Assembly: GCF_900112035.1 (NCBI RefSeq)
Contig: NZ_FOKC01000001.1
Span: 434,001 to 498,000, forward strand
Direction of reading: 5' to 3'
Length of the DNA: 64,000 bases
Source: Nocardioides alpinus
GTDB lineage: Bacteria > Actinomycetota > Actinomycetes > Propionibacteriales > Nocardioidaceae
Shown: positions 17,758 through 25,554 of the stretch, in pieces
How positions within the stretch are numbered: the stretch's first letter is position 1
How the letters are laid out: each line of letters begins with the position of its first letter
Made by a program: the position numbers and the translations under genes
The notes under the pieces: generated by a model
Database searches by the model: none
What the model saw: the letters and a program-made list of their open reading frames with translations, nothing else
What the model was told of the DNA's origin: nothing

Positions 17758-18665
17758 GCAACCTGGTCCTGGACTCGGCCTCGCGCTGGTTCGGCAACGT
17801 CGTCGCCGTCAACGACGTCTCGCTGTCGATCGGTCCCGGAGTCACCGGCCTGCTGGGTCCCAACGGTGCCGGCAAGACCACGCTGATGGCGATGATGGCG
17901 GGGTTCCTCGCGCCGTCCGCCGGCCACGTGACCCTCGACGGGCAGCCGGTGTGGCGCAACACCGAGATCTACCGGCAGATCGGGCTGGTCCCCGAGCGCG
18001 AGCTCAGCTTCGGCTACCTCACCGGACGCCAGTTCGTCCGGGCCAACGCCGACCTCCACCGACTGCCCGACGCGGCCGCCGCCACCGAGCGGATCCTCGA
18101 GGAGGTGGACATGGTCGAGCCGGCCGGACGTCGCCTCGACACCTACTCCAAGGGGATGCGGCAGCGCGTGAAGATCGCCGCCGCCCTCGTCCACCAGCCC
18201 TCGGTGCTGCTGCTCGACGAGCCCTTCAACGGCGTCGACCCGCGCCAGCGGATGCACCTGATGGACCTCCTGCGACGCCTCGGCGACGAGGGCCGCACGG
18301 TGCTGTTCAGCTCGCACATCCTGGAGGAGGTCGAACGGCTCGCCCGCCACATCGAGGTCGTGGTCTCCGGCCGGCACGCCGCATCGGGCGACTTCGGCGC
18401 GATCCGCCGGCTGATGACCGACCGGCCCGTGCAGTACGCCGTCCAGTCCAGCGACAACCGCACACTGGCGGCGGCGCTCATGGCGGAGGTGTCGGTGCGC
18501 GCGGTCAGCATCCGCGGGGAGCACCTCGACGTCCAGGTCGACGACCTGGGCAGCTTCGCCGTCCGCCTGCCCGGCCTCGCCCGACAGCACGACGTGACCA
18601 TCCTCGAGCTCTCCCCCAGCGACGAGTCGCTGGAGAGCGTCTTCGCCTACCTGGTGGCCCGATGA
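17754..18665 (+). CDS. ABC transporter ATP-binding protein (second pair)
   Basis: The 303-residue subunit has Walker A LLGPNGAGKTT (32-42), the signature YSKGMRQRVKIAAAL, Walker B VLLLDEPFNGVDP and the H-loop FSSHILEEVERL. A ~90-residue regulatory tail follows. It is related to but distinct from the first ATPase of the operon, and overlaps both neighbours in ATGA junctions, so the four genes are translationally coupled. Confidence 0.9.
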   Translation: MSNLVLDSASRWFGNVVAVNDVSLSIGPGVTGLLGPNGAGKTTLMAMMAGFLAPSAGHVTLDGQPVWRNTEIYRQIGLVPERELSFGYLTGRQFVRANADLHRLPDAAAATERILEEVDMVEPAGRRLDTYSKGMRQRVKIAAALVHQPSVLLLDEPFNGVDPRQRMHLMDLLRRLGDEGRTVLFSSHILEEVERLARHIEVVVSGRHAASGDFGAIRRLMTDRPVQYAVQSSDNRTLAAALMAEVSVRAVSIRGEHLDVQVDDLGSFAVRLPGLARQHDVTILELSPSDESLESVFAYLVAR

Positions 18666-19393
18666 TCTCCCCCGGAGAGCCTGTGAGAACCGTGTTCAAC
18701 CCGACGATCGCCAAGCTGGCCCTGCAGGCCCTGCTGGGGCGTCGCCGCTTCTACCTGCTGCTGGCCTTCCCGGTCCTGCTGATCGGGCTCGTCACGCTCA
18801 TCACGGTGCTCGCCGACGGTGACGCGGCCTTCGAGATCCTGCCCGGCCTGGGCTACCCGCTGGTGCTGCCACTGGTCGCGATCCTGGCAGCCTCCTCGGT
18901 GCTCGGCCCCGAGGTCGACGACGGATCGATCGTCTACCTGCTCTCCAAGCCGGTCAGCCGCTACGGCGTGGCCATCAGCAAGTGGGTGGTCGCCCTCGGT
19001 GCCACGCTCACCGCCGGCGCGCTGCCCATCCTCGTCGCAGCCCTCATCACCGGGGACAGCACGAGGGCGCTCGGGCTCTTCGTCGGCGCGGTCGTGGCCG
19101 GGACGACGTACTCCGCCCTGTTCCTCGCGATCTCCGCCGTCACCCGGCACGCAGTGATCGCGTCGCTGATGTTCGTGCTGATCTGGGAGAGCCTGCTCGG
19201 CAACCTCTTCACCGGCATCGCCTGGCTGAGCATCGGCCAGTGGGGCCTGCGGATCGGCCACGAGATCTCCAGCGAGCTGCCCGACCCCGCCAACCTGGGC
19301 TACGCCATCATCGCGAGCCTGCTCGTGACGGTGGTGGGCGTCTGGTTCGCCGGCGACCGGCTGCGGTCGTTCACGCTCAGGGGCGACGAGTAG
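18662..19393 (+). CDS. ABC-2 type transporter permease (second pair)
   Basis: This 243-residue protein has about six helices (FYLLLAFPVLLIGLVTLITV to YAIIASLLVTVVGVWFAG) and the conserved cytoplasmic loop DDGSIVYLLSKPVSRYG typical of ABC-2 permeases. It pairs with the ATPase gene it overlaps. Its 3' end overlaps the convergent small membrane-protein gene by 17 bp. Confidence 0.85.
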   Translation: MISPGEPVRTVFNPTIAKLALQALLGRRRFYLLLAFPVLLIGLVTLITVLADGDAAFEILPGLGYPLVLPLVAILAASSVLGPEVDDGSIVYLLSKPVSRYGVAISKWVVALGATLTAGALPILVAALITGDSTRALGLFVGAVVAGTTYSALFLAISAVTRHAVIASLMFVLIWESLLGNLFTGIAWLSIGQWGLRIGHEISSELPDPANLGYAIIASLLVTVVGVWFAGDRLRSFTLRGDE

Positions 19394-19772
19394 CCGGACC
19401 CCGGCGCCACAGTCGTGCGGCCGCCCAGAAGAGGTACACCGCGAACGCGCCGAGCAGCACCCCCCACAGCCAGCTCTCCTCGACAGCGCCGACGATGCCG
19501 GTGACGGCCGCCCACGTGCCGAGCAGGGTCAGCGTCGCCAGCCCGATCACGCGTGACCCCGGTGACTCGGGCCCGACCGGGCGGGAGGCCACCACGGCAC
19601 CCAGCACCGTCACGGCGCCGAAGACGATGAAGGCGGCCGACCATGCCCGGCCGAAGGCACTGTCCGACTCCAGCACGAGTCCCACGCCGAGGGCGGCAGC
19701 CGCCAGACCCGTCACCAGGGCAAACGCTGCGGAGACCCGCCCGAGCAGCGGTCGCGGGCTCAGCTGAACCAC
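19377..19772 (-). CDS. Small four-helix membrane protein, candidate immunity protein
   Basis: The 131 residues contain about four hydrophobic segments (roughly 12-33, 40-62, 73-95, 100-120) and little else. The gene overlaps the end of the glycine-zipper protein gene by 13 bp and is last in a five-gene overlapping run, so the two proteins are made together. Small polytopic proteins encoded directly after pore-forming LXG toxins act as immunity proteins in Firmicutes; that role here is inference from position and topology. It has no recognised domain. Confidence 0.7.
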   Translation of the reverse strand: MVQLSPRPLLGRVSAAFALVTGLAAAALGVGLVLESDSAFGRAWSAAFIVFGAVTVLGAVVASRPVGPESPGSRVIGLATLTLLGTWAAVTGIVGAVEESWLWGVLLGAFAVYLFWAAARLWRRGPATRRP

Positions 19773-21028
19773 CCACCGATCGTGTCACCGACGCTGGAGA
19801 CGCCGTCGGCGATGGCCTCGCCGGTGTCGGCGAGCGCGTCGACACCCTCGTCCCATGCTTGGCCCACGTCAGGTCCGTTCTCGAAGAGGGAGTCGATGGC
19901 GCCGTCGGCGAAGATCGCCACGCCGGCCCCGATCACCGTGCCGACCACGGCACCGACGGCGGTGCCGACGCCGGGCACGACGGAGCCGGCGGCCGCGCCG
20001 ATCAGCGCGGCGGTGCCGACGCTCGCCCCGAAGCCGGCCGCTGCGCCGAGCCCGGCGGAGACGCCCTGCGACACCGCGATCTGGGTGTTGGTCTCACCCT
20101 CCTGCCAGTCGTTGAAGACGCCGAGGCCGAGCCCGAGCGGGCCGAGGATCTTGCCCGCGCGACCCAGGTAGCGCAGGGCACGTGAGTCCGCCACGTCGTC
20201 GGCGCGGCGCAGCAGGTCCTCCGCCTCGTCCAGCTTGCCCTGGATCGCCAGCCGGTCGGCCTCGAGCCGGGCCTCGTCGAGGGTCTGGAAGAAGAACCAC
20301 CTGCGCTTCATGTAGCGCTCCGGGTGGGCCTGCAGGTCGTTGATGGCGCGCGTCGCCTCGTCCACGAGATCCTGGGCCGACTGGAGCAGCTTGGAGCGCT
20401 CGAGGGCGATCGTCGCACCGATGACACCCGCCGCGCTCGCGCCGACGATGTCGGTGAGCGTGAGGATCCACGCGGCGTGCGTGCCCGGCAGGTACTCCTC
20501 CTGGAGCTCGCGGCACGCCGTGGCGTAGTAGCGGTCGATGCGGGCCGCCTCGGTCTCCGCGTCGTGGTAGGCCGTGAGCAGGTCCTGGTGGGCGTTGTAG
20601 GCGGCGACCCGCCGGTTGTGCGCGTCGACCTCCTCGGTCGTCCCCTCGAAGTCGTCCGGGGGACGGGCCGGTCCGTCGCCGGGGTGCTGGACCACGAACC
20701 CGGCCACGCCAAGCCCGGCGCTCCGGGCCGTGGAGCGTACGTCCGCCATCTGGTCCTGGGAGCGCTTCAGCTTCCCGGCGAAGTCGTCGAGGTCTCCCGC
20801 CATCTTCTTCGCGGCTGCAGCGAGGTCGTCGGAGGAGTTGCGGATGCGGCTGGCGATGCCCACGAACTCGTCGCCCGCGACCGAGCTCCAGCCCATCTCG
20901 GCGTCGCGGCGCGCGCCGTTGGCCGCGTCGGCCGCAGCCGTCAGCTCGGGCTCGAGGCTGCCGCGCAGCCAGGTGGCCGCGCCCTCGATGCTCGAGGGCG
21001 AACCCTGGATCTCCGTCTCGATGCTCAC
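19760..21028 (-). CDS. WXG/LXG-like helical protein with C-terminal glycine zipper (candidate type VII effector)
   Basis: The 422-residue protein begins with an acidic, helical ~100-residue region like WXG100/LXG proteins (WLRGSLEPELTAAADAANGA, MGWSSVAGDEFVGIA), followed by long helices with many charged residues (about 130-290). Residues ~322-372 form a glycine-every-four pattern (GFGASVGTAALIGAAAG, then GVGTAVGAVVGTVIGAG) that can insert into membranes. The tail repeats short helices and ends in IGGWFS. There is no signal peptide. The GTG start overlaps the stop of the small WXG-like gene (GTGA). Family knowledge: LXG proteins with glycine zippers are pore-forming toxins exported by type VII secretion. 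No secretion genes lie in the window, and a structural or non-toxin role is possible. Confidence 0.7.
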   Translation of the reverse strand: MSIETEIQGSPSSIEGAATWLRGSLEPELTAAADAANGARRDAEMGWSSVAGDEFVGIASRIRNSSDDLAAAAKKMAGDLDDFAGKLKRSQDQMADVRSTARSAGLGVAGFVVQHPGDGPARPPDDFEGTTEEVDAHNRRVAAYNAHQDLLTAYHDAETEAARIDRYYATACRELQEEYLPGTHAAWILTLTDIVGASAAGVIGATIALERSKLLQSAQDLVDEATRAINDLQAHPERYMKRRWFFFQTLDEARLEADRLAIQGKLDEAEDLLRRADDVADSRALRYLGRAGKILGPLGLGLGVFNDWQEGETNTQIAVSQGVSAGLGAAAGFGASVGTAALIGAAAGSVVPGVGTAVGAVVGTVIGAGVAIFADGAIDSLFENGPDVGQAWDEGVDALADTGEAIADGVSSVGDTIGGWFS

Positions 21029-21321
21029 GAGTCCATCACCTGCCGGATCCGGGCCATGTCGGCCGACGCGTCGGCGTCTGCGCGCTGGTAGTAGCCGCGC
21101 GCCAGCCGGACGCCCTCCGCCGAGCCGCTGAGGGCGTTGGCGACGTTGCCCGAGCTGGTCACCACCTGGCTCACCATGCTCGCCACCACGGCGGTCATCG
21201 GACCGGCGTCGACGCCCCTCGGGACGCTGCCGGCCAGGCCCTCGAGACCGTTGGCCGCGGTGTCGAGCTCGGCCGCGATCGTGTCGAGGGTGCCCAGGTC
21301 GACGTCGATGCCGCCGCTCAC
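21025..21321 (-). CDS. Small WXG100-like helical protein
   Basis: The 98 residues (VSGGIDVDLGTLDTIAAELD, then ...NVANALSGSAEGVRLARGYY) look like the two-helix hairpin proteins that pair with WXG/LXG effectors, without a strict WXG motif. The GTG start overlaps the stop of the gene before, and its own stop overlaps the start of the large effector-like gene, implying stoichiometric co-expression. A partner or chaperone role is inferred. Confidence 0.7.
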   Translation of the reverse strand: MSGGIDVDLGTLDTIAAELDTAANGLEGLAGSVPRGVDAGPMTAVVASMVSQVVTSSGNVANALSGSAEGVRLARGYYQRADADASADMARIRQVMDS

Positions 21322-21668
21322 GAGGACGCCTCGGCATCCTCGCGGAGGCCAGGATCCACGTCGAGGAACAGCAGGTCGTACGGGCTCTGGTCGTGGATGC
21401 GCTGCAGGGCCGCCACGTCGCACAGCAGCCACGGCGCGTCCGGGAGGTACCAGGTGTGCAGCCGGTCGATGGCCGAGTAGGTGTAGAGGGCGGTGCGCCC
21501 GTCGGCGACCTGGTGGAGCAGCACCCGCCGGGCCGCGACGTCCGGCTCGTCCGTCGTGGGGACGTAGACGACCGGTGGCAGCTGCGGTCGCTCGTCGGTC
21601 GGGGAACCCTCAGGGGTCCTGTCGTCGCTGGGCACGGAAACGTCCACTCCTCGGATCTGCGGTGTCAT
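21318..21668 (-). CDS. SAV_915-like small protein
   Basis: The 116-residue soluble protein has a Pro-rich N-terminus and a domain with RTALYTYSAIDRLHTWYLPD and PWLLCDVAALQRIH, resembling SAV_915/SseB-like actinobacterial proteins, which often sit beside WXG100-family genes. The function is unknown. The ATG overlaps the preceding stop (ATGA) and its stop overlaps the next GTG. Confidence 0.65.
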   Translation of the reverse strand: MTPQIRGVDVSVPSDDRTPEGSPTDERPQLPPVVYVPTTDEPDVAARRVLLHQVADGRTALYTYSAIDRLHTWYLPDAPWLLCDVAALQRIHDQSPYDLLFLDVDPGLREDAEASS

Positions 21669-22435
21669 CGTCGGTTGCTGTCATGCCCCGGACGGGGAGA
21701 TCGAAACGGGTCCTCGAGTCCGAGCTCGGCCGTGAGCCACTTCTCCAGGTCGCCCGCACGGTGCCCGAGGTCGCCACAGTCGAGGACCAGGGTGCGCCGG
21801 CTGAGGGACGTACGCCGCCACGGACGGGGGCACCACTCACCCTCGGCGTCCTCGTCGAGGTCCACCACCAGCCGCCGGCCGCGTCCACGCACGGCACGCA
21901 CCGAGGACCGGGCCGCACGTCCCCGACCGGCCGGGGAGTCGACCACCAGGTCGCTCTCGGTCAGCCAGATCGCGGGCCGGCGGCGCCGACCGAGCCCCAC
22001 GAGCGCGACGCGGACGGCGAACCAGAGGCCGAGCAGCGCCAGTGCGGCGCCGACGACCGCCCACGACCCGCCCGCTCGTACGCCGGCAGCGCCGAGCGCG
22101 AGTCCGAGAACCGCGAGGCCGAGGTCCAGTGCCTGGGTGTGCCACCAGGGAGCCGCCCAGGAGCGCACGCCCAGTGCAGCACGACCGTCCACCTCTCCGT
22201 CCTCGAGGACGGGCAGGCGCGAGGTCACGGCGACGACGAGGGCGAGCAGGACGGTGACCGCCACGGCGAACGCGGTGTAGACGGCCAGCAGCCACAGCCC
22301 GACGGGTTCGCGTCCGGAGAGCTCGGACGTCGCGGCGAGGAGCAGGACCCCTCCCACCCCGGCCAGCACCAGGTCGACCAGCACCTCGCCCCACCGGTCA
22401 CGACCGGAGAACGGCACTTCGGCGGGGCGTGTCAT
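21665..22435 (-). CDS. Membrane protein of unknown function, first gene of the WXG-like operon
   Basis: The 256 residues have two pairs of hydrophobic segments (about 18-36, 46-70, 103-121, 124-147) and a cytoplasmic C-terminal half rich in arginine (LVVDSPAGRGRAARSSVRAV, LVLDCGDLGHRAGDLEKWL) that looks like a PH-like or YcxB-type domain. It is read from a leaderless promoter and begins the run of five overlapping genes. No family was recognised with certainty. Confidence 0.7.
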   Translation of the reverse strand: MTRPAEVPFSGRDRWGEVLVDLVLAGVGGVLLLAATSELSGREPVGLWLLAVYTAFAVAVTVLLALVVAVTSRLPVLEDGEVDGRAALGVRSWAAPWWHTQALDLGLAVLGLALGAAGVRAGGSWAVVGAALALLGLWFAVRVALVGLGRRRRPAIWLTESDLVVDSPAGRGRAARSSVRAVRGRGRRLVVDLDEDAEGEWCPRPWRRTSLSRRTLVLDCGDLGHRAGDLEKWLTAELGLEDPFRSPRPGHDSNRR

Positions 22436-22441
22436 GGGCGC

Positions 22442-22447
22442 AGTCTA
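22442..22447 (-). promoter_or_regulatory. -10 element (TAGACT) of the WXG-like operon
   Basis: On the minus strand TAGACT lies six bases before the ATG at 22435. It is 18 bp from the divergent ligase -10 element. Confidence 0.6.
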
Positions 22448-22464
22448 GGAAGCCCGATCCGGAC

Positions 22465-22470
22465 TAGGCT
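22465..22470 (+). promoter_or_regulatory. -10 element (TAGGCT) of the DNA ligase gene
   Basis: TAGGCT ends seven bases before the GTG at 22478 and fixes that start. The frame is open far upstream, but that stretch lies antisense to the WXG-like operon. Confidence 0.6.
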
Positions 22471-22477
22471 CGGTGGC

Positions 22478-23599
22478 GTGGACCTTCCCGTGATGCCGCC
22501 CGTGCAGCCGATGCTCGCCAAGAGCGTCAGCGGCGTGCCGGACCCGGCCAAGCACGGCGGGCTGAGCTTCGAGCCGAAGTGGGACGGTTTCCGCTGCCTG
22601 GTCTTCAAGGACGGCGACGAGGTCGAGCTGGCGAGCCGCAACACCAAGCCGCTCACCCGCTACTTCCCCGAGGTCGTCGAGGCCTGCCGCGCCCAGCTTC
22701 CCGACCGCATCGTGCTGGACGGCGAGATCTTCGTCGGCCTGCAGGGCGCCGAGGGCTGGCGGCTCGAGTTCGAGACGCTCCAGGAGCGCATCCACCCCGC
22801 CGCGAGCCGCGTCGACAAGCTGTCCGTCGAGACGCCTGCCGGCTTCGTCGCGTTCGACCTGCTGGCGCTCGGCGACGAGTCCTTCATGGACCGCCCGCTG
22901 TCCGAGCGTCGGGCCGCGCTGGTCGGCGCGCTCGGTCACCTCGACGGCAGCGGCCCCTGCTTCCTGACCCGCACCACCGAGGACCCGGCCGAGGCCGAGC
23001 GGTGGTTCGAGGAGTTCGAGGGTGCCGGGCTCGACGGCGTCGTCGCCAAGCCGCTCGGAGCGGCGTACGAGCCCAACAAGCGCACGATGCTCAAGATCAA
23101 GCACGAGCGCACCGCCGACGTGGTGCTCGCCGGCTACCGCGAGCACAAGACGTCCACCCCCGAGGCACCGCTGATCGGCTCGCTGCTGCTCGGGCTCCAC
23201 GACGACGACGGCGAGCTCCAGCACATCGGCGTCTCCGCCAGCTTCACCGCCGCCAGGCGCGCCGAGCTGTGGCAGGAACTGCAGCCGCTGGTGTGCGACA
23301 TCGCCGACCACCCGTGGGGACGCTGGCAGGAGTTCCTCACTGCCAACCCCGACCGCGTGCCCGGCACGCAGAGCCGCTGGAGCGCCGGCAAGGACCTCGG
23401 CTTCACCGCGCTGCGACCCGAGCGGGTGCTGGAGGTGAAGTACGACCACATGGAGGGTCGACGCTTCCGGCACACGGCCCACTTCAAACGGTGGCGCACC
23501 GACCGCGACCCCGCGAGCTGCGGCTACGGTCAGCTCGACGAGCCGGCCGGCTACGACCTCACCCGCATCCTCAGCACCGACCCCGGAGGCACCCGATGA
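22478..23599 (+). CDS. ATP-dependent DNA ligase (LigC/LigD ligase-domain type)
   Basis: The enzyme seals nicks in DNA using ATP through a lysyl-AMP intermediate. The nucleotidyltransferase motif I is FEPKWDGFRC with K34; motif III is GFVAFDLLAL; motif IV is GLDGVVAKPL; motif V is MLKIKHERTADVV. An OB-fold follows, ending in EVKYDHMEGRRFRHTAHFKR. The 373-residue length suits a stand-alone LigC-type ligase. A stand-alone LigD-type polymerase is encoded 5 kb away, and both are typical of actinobacterial end-joining or repair sets; no Ku gene is in the window. It overlaps the next gene by four bases. Confidence 0.92.
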   Translation: MDLPVMPPVQPMLAKSVSGVPDPAKHGGLSFEPKWDGFRCLVFKDGDEVELASRNTKPLTRYFPEVVEACRAQLPDRIVLDGEIFVGLQGAEGWRLEFETLQERIHPAASRVDKLSVETPAGFVAFDLLALGDESFMDRPLSERRAALVGALGHLDGSGPCFLTRTTEDPAEAERWFEEFEGAGLDGVVAKPLGAAYEPNKRTMLKIKHERTADVVLAGYREHKTSTPEAPLIGSLLLGLHDDDGELQHIGVSASFTAARRAELWQELQPLVCDIADHPWGRWQEFLTANPDRVPGTQSRWSAGKDLGFTALRPERVLEVKYDHMEGRRFRHTAHFKRWRTDRDPASCGYGQLDEPAGYDLTRILSTDPGGTR

Positions 23600-24198
23600 G
23601 CGAGACCCCTTCCGAGAGCACGCCCGACGAGTCCGTCCACGACGAGTCCATCCACGACGGTCACGGCACCTACGACGTGGTGCTGCTCGTCGAGCAGGCC
23701 CTGACGGCCGTCGACGCCCGCCAGGTCCGCTCGCTGCACGCCGAGATCGAGGACCCGGTCGTCTACCACGTGCTCATCCCGCTGGAGGACGCCGCGGCCC
23801 GCGTCGAGGCCTCCCTCGGCACCCTCGGCGCAGGCGACCTCATGGCCGCCCCGGCCCTGGCGATGACCGACGTCGACATCGAGGCGCTGCGGCGCGAGTG
23901 CGAGGAGAACTCCTCCGCCGAGCTCCAGCAGACCCTGGCGGCTCTGGCCGCTGCGGGCGGCAAGGCCACCGGCAAGGTGACCTCCGAGCCGCCGGTCGAC
24001 GCGCTGGCCGCGCTCGTCACCGCTGTCGACGCGCGCGAGGCGATCATCCTCACCCGGTCGCACGTCGTGGCGGAGTTCTTCCACGTCGACTGGACCTCAC
24101 GGGCGCGCCGCAAGCTCGGCGTACCGGTGCTCCACCTGATCGAGCACGAGAGCTTCGACGAGCAGGCCGGGGCCGGCGAGGGCGTCAGCGGTCTCTGA
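23596..24198 (+). CDS. Hypothetical protein, possibly universal-stress-like
   Basis: The 200-residue protein is translationally coupled (ATGA) to the ligase. It has an acidic, Ser/Glu/Asp-rich N-terminus with the near-repeat DESVHDESIHDGH, a Rossmann-like strand (YDVVLLVEQALTA), and a second half with DAREAIILTRSHVVAEFFHV and a C-terminal KLGVPVLHLIEH. The alternating strands suggest a UspA-like fold. I do not recognise a defined family. Its stop leads directly into the repeat array. Confidence 0.65.
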   Translation: MSETPSESTPDESVHDESIHDGHGTYDVVLLVEQALTAVDARQVRSLHAEIEDPVVYHVLIPLEDAAARVEASLGTLGAGDLMAAPALAMTDVDIEALRRECEENSSAELQQTLAALAAAGGKATGKVTSEPPVDALAALVTAVDAREAIILTRSHVVAEFFHVDWTSRARRKLGVPVLHLIEHESFDEQAGAGEGVSGL

Positions 24199-24200
24199 GC

Positions 24201-24373
24201 GAGCTGACGCTTGTGCGCACGCTGGCGGTGCCGAGCTGACGCTTGTGCGCACGCTGGCGGTGCCGAGCTGACGCTTCTGCGCACGCACACGGTGCACAAG
24301 CGACAGGTCGGCGGGTGCGCCGCGTGCACAAGCGACAGGTCGGGGGGTGCGCCGCGTGCACAAGCGACAGGTC
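24201..24373. repeat. Mirror-symmetric array of a 32-bp repeat, 3 direct + 3 inverted units
   Basis: Units begin at 24201, 24233 and 24265 with core GAGCTGACGCTTGTGCGCAC (the third has one change and is shortened). Inverted units begin at 24292, 24324 and 24356 with GTGCACAAGCGACAGGTC. The 32-bp period is exact within each arm. Linkers are identical within an arm but differ between arms. The array fills the gap between two convergent genes and touches the stop of the sulfotransferase, so it may serve as a bidirectional terminator. The same family recurs at 56400-56768. Confidence 0.9.
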
Positions 24374-25478
24374 AGCGGCGGGTGACGCGGCGTACGACGG
24401 CGCGGCGCAGGATCTGCGCGGCCTCGCGTCCGCCGACGGCCGGTGCCTCGGCCGGACGAGCCCGGCGCGACTCCTCGAGGTCGCGACGCAGCTGTTGCAC
24501 GGTCGACCGCTGGGCGTCGCGCGCCTCGCGGGCGGCGAGCACCGACTCGGCGCGGGTGTGGTCGAAGGTGAGGGCGACGGCGTCGGCGTAGCGGGCGTTG
24601 TAGTCGCCGTGGATCTCGTCCAGCCGTGCCTGGGTGGCCTCGTCGGCCGGGGTCGAGGTGAGCACGCCGAGCAGCTGCCACACCTCCTCGGCCATCTCGC
24701 GCAGCCAGTCCGGTGTCCGCACGTCGTCCCACGTCAGCTGGGACTTGCGCATCGACGGCTCGATGAAGTCGTCGACGTCGTGGTGCTCCGTCGTCGAGAG
24801 GTCCGTGTCGAAGGCGAGATCGAGCTGCTGCTGCACGGGGGCGAGCGCCGTACGCCAGTCGGCCAGCAGGTCGCCGTACTTCACGAAGGCGCGCTTGCCG
24901 CCGCGCCCGGCCTGCTCGGTCAGCAGCGCCGCGTGGACCCAGCCGGCGACGTTGGACGTCTCCTTGGTGAGGCGCAGGTCGTCGGACTGGCTGGAGAGGT
25001 AGGCGATGTCGCGCGAGCCGATCACCTCGGCCGGGTGGCGCAGGGCCGTGAGCCAGCGCAGGTCGACGTCGAGCTCGGCGGTCACCTGCTCCCAGACCTG
25101 GGCGAACCAGAACGCGTGCGGGTCCTTGACGACGACCTGCTCCCCCCTGGGAACGTGCACGGTGAGCTGTCCGGACAGCCACTCGTGCAGCTCTGCGGTC
25201 GGGCTGCCGGACTCGACGTAGCGGGCGACGAGGTCGACGGCCGCGGGACGGCTGTCGATGTTGAAGAGCGCGAGCTCCTTGAGGTGGCGCTTGTGGAAGT
25301 CGATGACCCACTGCGGCTCGTAGAACCCGCGCGGGTTGGTCTCCGACGCCGGCACCTCCGGCTGCGGCACGTGCAGGCCGAGGCGCTTCAGCGCACCGGC
25401 CAGCGAGCTCGTGCCGCTGCGACCGGAACCGGAGACCAGGACCAGCGGGGTGCCCGGCTGGGCGGGGGACGTCGGCAT
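24372..25478 (-). CDS. Sulfotransferase family protein
   Basis: The 368-residue protein begins with the PAPS-binding 5'-phosphosulfate loop VLVSGSGRSGTSSLAGAL (residues 12-29), and the 3'-phosphate strand is probably WLTALRHPAEVIGSRD. Such enzymes transfer sulfate from PAPS to a sugar or lipid hydroxyl. The C-terminal ~90 residues are a charged helical extension (ESVLAAREARDAQRSTVQQL). The ATG lies seven bases after a TAGGGT element. It is divergent from the glycosyltransferase-Stealth fusion, suggesting sulfation of the same cell-surface glycan. The acceptor is unknown. Confidence 0.8.
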   Translation of the reverse strand: MPTSPAQPGTPLVLVSGSGRSGTSSLAGALKRLGLHVPQPEVPASETNPRGFYEPQWVIDFHKRHLKELALFNIDSRPAAVDLVARYVESGSPTAELHEWLSGQLTVHVPRGEQVVVKDPHAFWFAQVWEQVTAELDVDLRWLTALRHPAEVIGSRDIAYLSSQSDDLRLTKETSNVAGWVHAALLTEQAGRGGKRAFVKYGDLLADWRTALAPVQQQLDLAFDTDLSTTEHHDVDDFIEPSMRKSQLTWDDVRTPDWLREMAEEVWQLLGVLTSTPADEATQARLDEIHGDYNARYADAVALTFDHTRAESVLAAREARDAQRSTVQQLRRDLEESRRARPAEAPAVGGREAAQILRRAVVRRVTRR

Positions 25479-25485
25479 GCGGGTC

Positions 25486-25491
25486 ACCCTA
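25486..25491 (-). promoter_or_regulatory. -10 element (TAGGGT) of the sulfotransferase gene
   Basis: On the minus strand TAGGGT is seven bases before the ATG at 25478, predicting a leaderless transcript. Confidence 0.6.
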
Positions 25492-25511
25492 TCGACCCGC
25501 CTGCCCACCTC

Positions 25512-25517
25512 TAGGAT
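25512..25517 (+). promoter_or_regulatory. -10 element (TAGGAT) of the glycosyltransferase-Stealth gene
   Basis: TAGGAT would start transcription near 25524, giving a leader of about 30 bases that carries GAGGA just before the GTG at 25555. This gene therefore has a leader, unlike its divergent neighbour. Confidence 0.5.
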
Positions 25518-25554
25518 CGTGCCGACCGGCTCGCACGCAGTGGATCGAGGACAC

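Noticed and set aside
21137..22477. Long N-terminal extension of the DNA ligase
   Set aside because: The open frame is antisense to the WXG-like operon, and a TAGGCT element fixes the GTG at 22478.
24201..24373. Cysteine/arginine-rich repeat peptides encoded by the array
   Set aside because: Open frames run through the repeats in several frames on both strands, but the 32-bp unit is not a multiple of three and the peptides have no start signals.
25336..25554. Upstream extension of the glycosyltransferase-Stealth protein
   Set aside because: It overlaps the divergent sulfotransferase gene and its promoter; the GTG with GAGGA at 25555 is the plausible start.
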